A stretch of DNA of 64,000 nucleotides, taken from assembly GCA_031292095.1 (NCBI GenBank), contig JARLHU010000175.1, positions 53,435-117,434 on the forward strand, read 5' to 3'. This DNA comes from Desulfosporosinus sp. (lineage in GTDB: Bacteria; Bacillota; Desulfitobacteriia; Desulfitobacteriales; Desulfitobacteriaceae). Below the pieces are notes generated by a model. The model searched no databases. It was not told the DNA's origin and worked only from the letters and a program-made list of their open reading frames with translations. Of this stretch, positions 60,643-64,000 are shown one piece after another. Both the position numbers and the translations under genes were made by a program. Every line of letters begins with the position of its first letter. Within the stretch, counting starts at the first letter, position 1.

Positions 60643-62427
60643 CTATTTCTTTTGATTTATCTCAAGATCCGTCTTAATGTGCAATTCTTTTAATTGTTTA
60701 TCCTCCACCGTCGAGGGAGCCTGAGCCATTATATCTGAAGCGCTTTGGGTTTTAGGGAAGGCGATTACGTCTCGAATGTTATCCTTTCCCGTTAAGAGCA
60801 TAATCATCCGATCTAGCCCAAAAGCGATTCCGCCGTGGGGTGGAGTTCCATATTCGAAAGCTTCCAGAAGATACCCAAATTTTTCTATTGCTTCATCCTT
60901 GGATAATCCTAATAAATCAAACAGCCGCTCCTGGATTCCTCGACGGTGAATCCGAATACTCCCTCCGCCCAGCTCTGTGCCATTAAGTACCATATCATAC
61001 GCTTTAGACCGAACGCTAAGCGGTTCTGTCTCTAGGAGCGGCAAATCTTCATCCATGGGAGCCGTAAAGGGATGATGAATTGCGATGTAACGTTGTTGCT
61101 CCTCGTCATATTCTAAAAGTGGGAATTCTGTAACCCATAAGAAATTCATAGTATCTTCCGGAATCAGTCCTAAGCGTTTTGCCAATTCCAAACGGAGATG
61201 TCCAAGTGCATCGGAGACAATAGCGTACGTATCAGCAACAAAGAATAAGATATCACCGGTTTCAGCACGCATGCGTTCAAGCAAGGCGCTCATTTCTTGC
61301 TCTGTAAAGAATTTAGCAATGGGGGATTTTATCCCTTCTTCAGCCAGGACAATCCAAGCCAAGCCCTTCGCCCGATAAGTACTAACAAACTTTCCTAAAT
61401 CATCAATCTCACGCCGTGGCAACCCGGCACACCCTTTGGCACAAATGCATTTCACACTCCCACCGCCTGCCACCACACTGGCAAACACTTTGAAACCGGT
61501 CTTGCCCACAAGGTCTCCGACATCAATGAGTTCCATACCAAAACGTATATCCGGTTTATCCGACCCGTAACGTTCCAAGGCTTCCTTATAGGTTAGACGA
61601 GGAAAGGGAAGGTCTACGGATTTCCCTATCGTTTCCTGGAAAATCCGAGCCATCAATTGTTCCATCATAGGCAGGATGTCTTCCACTTCGACAAAGGACA
61701 TCTCGACATCAAGCTGGGTAAATTCCGGTTGGCGATCTGCTCTAAGATCCTCATCTCGGAAGCAACGGGCGATTTGGAAATACTTTTCCATACCACCCAC
61801 CATGAGGAGTTGTTTATAAATTTGTGGTGACTGGGGTAAGGCATAAAATTCGCCCGGTCGCACACGACTCGGAACGAGATAGTCTCGAGCCCCTTCGGGT
61901 GAGGATTTGGTGAGCATTGGGGTTTCAATTTCATAGAAACCGTGGCTGTCAAAAAAGGCCCGCATAATTTGCATAACTTGATGGCGGATTTTGAACACAG
62001 CCTGCATTTCAGGTCGACGCAAATCAAGATAGCGATATTTTAAGCGCACTGTTTCGTCCACATCAACTTGATCGACAATATAGTACGGGGGGGTTTTGGC
62101 TCCGTTTAATATCTCAAGAAACTCAGCTATGATTTCGATCTTCCCAGTAGCTAAGTTCGCATTAATCATTCCCTGAGGCCGTGCGATGACTTGGCCCAGA
62201 ATAGAAACTACAAACTCAGAACGAAGGCTTTCCGCAACAGGAAATCCCTCTCCCATTTTCTCAGGACCAAAGACAACTTGAACCATACCGGAACGATCCC
62301 GCAAGTCGACAAAAATCAATCCTCCGTGGTCACGACGGCGCTGAACCCAGCCCAGCAAACGAACGACCTCTCCAACTTTCCCCAACCCTAACTCTCCGTT
62401 TTCAACACGTTCTGAAAATATCGTCAT
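60643..62427 (-). CDS. aspS: Aspartyl-tRNA synthetase
   Basis: 594 residues from [23 protein letters not shown] precedes the ATG, which begins one base after the hisS stop. An OB-fold anticodon domain (1-105, [22 protein letters not shown]) is followed by the class II core (motif 2 [23 protein letters not shown]), a bacterial GAD insertion (about 290-420), and motif 3 [15 protein letters not shown]. It charges tRNA-Asp, and possibly tRNA-Asn if the organism uses the amidation route. Confidence 0.97.
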   Translation of the reverse strand: MTIFSERVENGELGLGKVGEVVRLLGWVQRRRDHGGLIFVDLRDRSGMVQVVFGPEKMGEGFPVAESLRSEFVVSILGQVIARPQGMINANLATGKIEIIAEFLEILNGAKTPPYYIVDQVDVDETVRLKYRYLDLRRPEMQAVFKIRHQVMQIMRAFFDSHGFYEIETPMLTKSSPEGARDYLVPSRVRPGEFYALPQSPQIYKQLLMVGGMEKYFQIARCFRDEDLRADRQPEFTQLDVEMSFVEVEDILPMMEQLMARIFQETIGKSVDLPFPRLTYKEALERYGSDKPDIRFGMELIDVGDLVGKTGFKVFASVVAGGGSVKCICAKGCAGLPRREIDDLGKFVSTYRAKGLAWIVLAEEGIKSPIAKFFTEQEMSALLERMRAETGDILFFVADTYAIVSDALGHLRLELAKRLGLIPEDTMNFLWVTEFPLLEYDEEQQRYIAIHHPFTAPMDEDLPLLETEPLSVRSKAYDMVLNGTELGGGSIRIHRRGIQERLFDLLGLSKDEAIEKFGYLLEAFEYGTPPHGGIAFGLDRMIMLLTGKDNIRDVIAFPKTQSASDIMAQAPSTVEDKQLKELHIKTDLEINQKK

Positions 62428-62428
62428 C

Positions 62429-63700
62429 CTAAACACCTCTCTGATACTTCTTTTTAATTTCTTCAACGGCCTCAACGAGTGGAACCTCAATTTGTTCCCC
62501 TAACGTTAAGTCTCGAATCAGGAGCAGATTTTGCTCCAGTTCTGTTTCCCCTAAGATCAGGGCATATTGAGCACCTAGGCGGTTGGCCGCTTTTAGTTGA
62601 GTTTTCAAACTTCGGCCCAACAGGTCCATGCTCACTGATATACCTTGAGCTCTTAAGGTACTTAAGAGTGAAAATCCCTCGTTCTGGGCTTTCTCGCCTA
62701 GGGCGATCAACATAGCAAACAGCTTGGGTTTTTGCTCTGGAAGTTGATTTTGAACTTGGAGCGCCGCTAAGACACGTTCCAAGCCCATGGCAAAGCCGAT
62801 CCCTGGGGTTGGTGGTCCGCCAATTTCCTCCACCAGCCCATCATACCGACCACCTCCACAAATGGCACTTTGGGCCCCAATTTCTTCCACCATCACTTCA
62901 AAAGCTGTTTTTGTATAATAATCCAAGCCCCGTACCAGGCGTGGATTGACTCGATATACCACTCCGGCCAGGCCCAATAAGACAAGAACCCTCTCAAAGT
63001 GGGTGCTACAATCCTCGCAAAGGGTATCATGAGTTGTCGGCGCCCCTGAAGTCACCGCCTGACAGGTTGGGTTCTTGCAATCGAGGATGCGCAAAGGATT
63101 GCGTTCGAACCGTTCCCTGCAATCATTACAAAGTTCGTTTTGGCGCGGGGTTAGAAACTCCTGAAGTTGTTTACGGTGCTTGGCACGGCACGTCGGACAG
63201 CCCACCGAATTGACGTGCACTTCAAGTTGAGTAAGTCCGAGCCGTTGATAGAGATTCCAGACTAAGCTGATCACTTCTGCGTCAACTACTGGTTGGTCTG
63301 CACCTAACACCTCAATTCCAAATTGGTGGAACTGGCGAAACCGTCCACTTTGCGGCCGTTCATATCGAAACATCGGGCCCATATAATACAACTTCACAGG
63401 TTGGGGTTGCCCGTAGAGCTTATTTTCCACATAAGCACGGCACACGGAAGCCGTCAGTTCTGGACGAAGGGTCATCGAACGATCCCCTTTGTCTAAAAAG
63501 GTATACATTTCTTTCTTGACAATATCCGTTGTCTGACCAACACCTCGCTGGAAAAGTTCCGTTGCTTCAAATATTGGCGTACGAATCTCTTCATACCCAT
63601 ATGCGCGACAGACTGTTCGAATGGTTTCTTCGAGATATTGCCATTGTTCAATAGTACCCGGCAACAAATCCTGGGTCCCTTTTGGACGCTGAATCGGCAT
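62429..63700 (-). CDS. hisS: Histidyl-tRNA synthetase
   Basis: 423 residues. AAGGAGGAAG precedes the ATG. Class II core: [12 protein letters not shown], motif 2 [26 protein letters not shown], His-binding [13 protein letters not shown] and [17 protein letters not shown]. The insertion carries several cysteines ([20 protein letters not shown]), probably zinc-binding, which is common in clostridial forms. The C-terminal anticodon domain starts near 325. It is coupled to aspS with one base between. Confidence 0.97.
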   Translation of the reverse strand: MPIQRPKGTQDLLPGTIEQWQYLEETIRTVCRAYGYEEIRTPIFEATELFQRGVGQTTDIVKKEMYTFLDKGDRSMTLRPELTASVCRAYVENKLYGQPQPVKLYYMGPMFRYERPQSGRFRQFHQFGIEVLGADQPVVDAEVISLVWNLYQRLGLTQLEVHVNSVGCPTCRAKHRKQLQEFLTPRQNELCNDCRERFERNPLRILDCKNPTCQAVTSGAPTTHDTLCEDCSTHFERVLVLLGLAGVVYRVNPRLVRGLDYYTKTAFEVMVEEIGAQSAICGGGRYDGLVEEIGGPPTPGIGFAMGLERVLAALQVQNQLPEQKPKLFAMLIALGEKAQNEGFSLLSTLRAQGISVSMDLLGRSLKTQLKAANRLGAQYALILGETELEQNLLLIRDLTLGEQIEVPLVEAVEEIKKKYQRGV

Positions 63701-63732
63701 AGATCTTCCTCCTTGATCTTGTATTTTCTCCT

Positions 63733-63995
63733 AGGCACATTCAAGAAAATAACCAGTCAGTCTGCCAGTCTATTTTGTGTCATACTGCGTCGGCATGTTC
63801 ACCTAATAGCCCCGCTATGAGGTAAACATACCTCCTTGCACTAGTCAGAAAGTATAACTAAAGTTATATACTTTCTGGAAGCATAAGTGCAACTAAGGCG
63901 ATCGCCTGCGCTGTGGCTTGGCGCTAGCCAAGTTTTCTTTATCTGACGCAAAATATCCATGGCATCTTTGACTCGTTATTTTCTTTCATATGCCT
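63733..63995 (+). repeat. Foldback element, copy 5 (interrupted)
   Basis: The left part (63733-63838) and right part (63942-63995) equal the full-length element, split by a 103-bp insertion between CCTCCTTG and TCTGACGC. It lies just upstream of hisS. Confidence 0.85.
63839..63941. mobile_element. 103-bp palindromic insertion inside foldback copy 5
   Basis: Nested inverted repeats: TTGCACT (starting two bases into the flank) with AAGTGCAA outside, and CAGAAAGTATA with TATACTTTCTG inside. A second part has GGCGATCGCC and CTTGGC-GCTA-GCCAAG followed by TTTTCTTT. No coding potential. It is absent from the four other copies, so it arrived later or the others lost it. Confidence 0.6.
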
Positions 63996-64000
63996 TAAAA

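Noticed and set aside
63897-63906. GGCGATCGCC as a cyanobacterial HIP1 site
   Set aside because: It is a single palindrome within the insertion; HIP1 requires genome-wide abundance and the organism is not a cyanobacterium.

Overview
The window looks like a stretch of chromosome from a spore-forming Clostridium-class Firmicute, most like Desulfosporosinus/Desulfitobacterium (Peptococcaceae sensu lato). The genus is inferred from gene order and repeat types, not from a search. Supporting signs are an uninterrupted late-sporulation sigma factor (pro-sigma-K type), T-box leaders, strong GGAGG-type ribosome binding sites, the alaS-ireB-ruvX-DUF1292-vanW/mltG-U32 neighbourhood, and the hisS-aspS, rarA, iscR-iscS-iscU-mnmA order. 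Nearly every gene lies on the minus strand. The plus-strand exceptions are a truncated AAA/DUF4143 gene at the left edge, trpB and rarA.

Region by region, in plus coordinates with genes reading right to left: 1-3.3 kb holds the AAA/DUF4143 tail and a PAS-GGDEF-EAL cyclic-di-GMP enzyme. 3.3-20.1 kb combines shikimate-pathway genes (aroE, aroC, aroK, aroB, aroQ), pepP and efp with a first type IV pilus/pseudopilus locus (pilB, pilT, pilC, pilins, a small prepilin peptidase, a PilM-PilN fusion, PilO, a LysM protein). 20.3-22 kb has a YqeG-type phosphatase, sigK and a small membrane protein. 22.1-38.6 kb is a second, separate and more AT-rich type IV pilus locus (pilB, pilT, pilC, pilA, pilM, pilN, pilO, PilV-like, a giant PilX-like protein, PilW-like, a 1229-aa secreted protein, full-length prepilin peptidase). 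39-51.3 kb carries housekeeping genes (DUF4911, U32 peptidase, Uma2, T-box-controlled trpB, mltG, vanW, DUF1292, ruvX, cupin, aldo/keto reductase, ireB, alaS). 51.5-64 kb carries an AI-2E family permease, PRC-barrel protein, mnmA, iscU, iscS, iscR, rarA, trxA, csoR, aspS and hisS.

The pilus genes form two complete ATPase/platform/alignment sets. Both PilB ATPases have N-terminal MshEN-like segments that in other bacteria bind cyclic-di-GMP, and a cyclic-di-GMP synthase/hydrolase lies nearby. Locus 2 also encodes unusually large surface components that could form a pilus tip complex. The iscS-iscU-mnmA genes supply sulfur for Fe-S clusters and tRNA 2-thiouridine, with IscR as the likely sensor.

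The most interesting material is non-coding. A family of repeats at 52.9-53.1, 57.46-57.77 and 60.0-60.6 kb has long terminal arms that pair. Inside are hairpins whose stems differ in sequence between copies but still pair, while the loops keep an AAGGAT-like sequence. That pattern is what a conserved structured RNA would leave, and the loops resemble CsrA/RsmE binding sites. A second, unrelated family of about 160-bp foldback elements occurs five times; one copy is internally deleted and one is interrupted by a 103-bp palindromic insertion. No tRNA, rRNA or CRISPR array was recognised.
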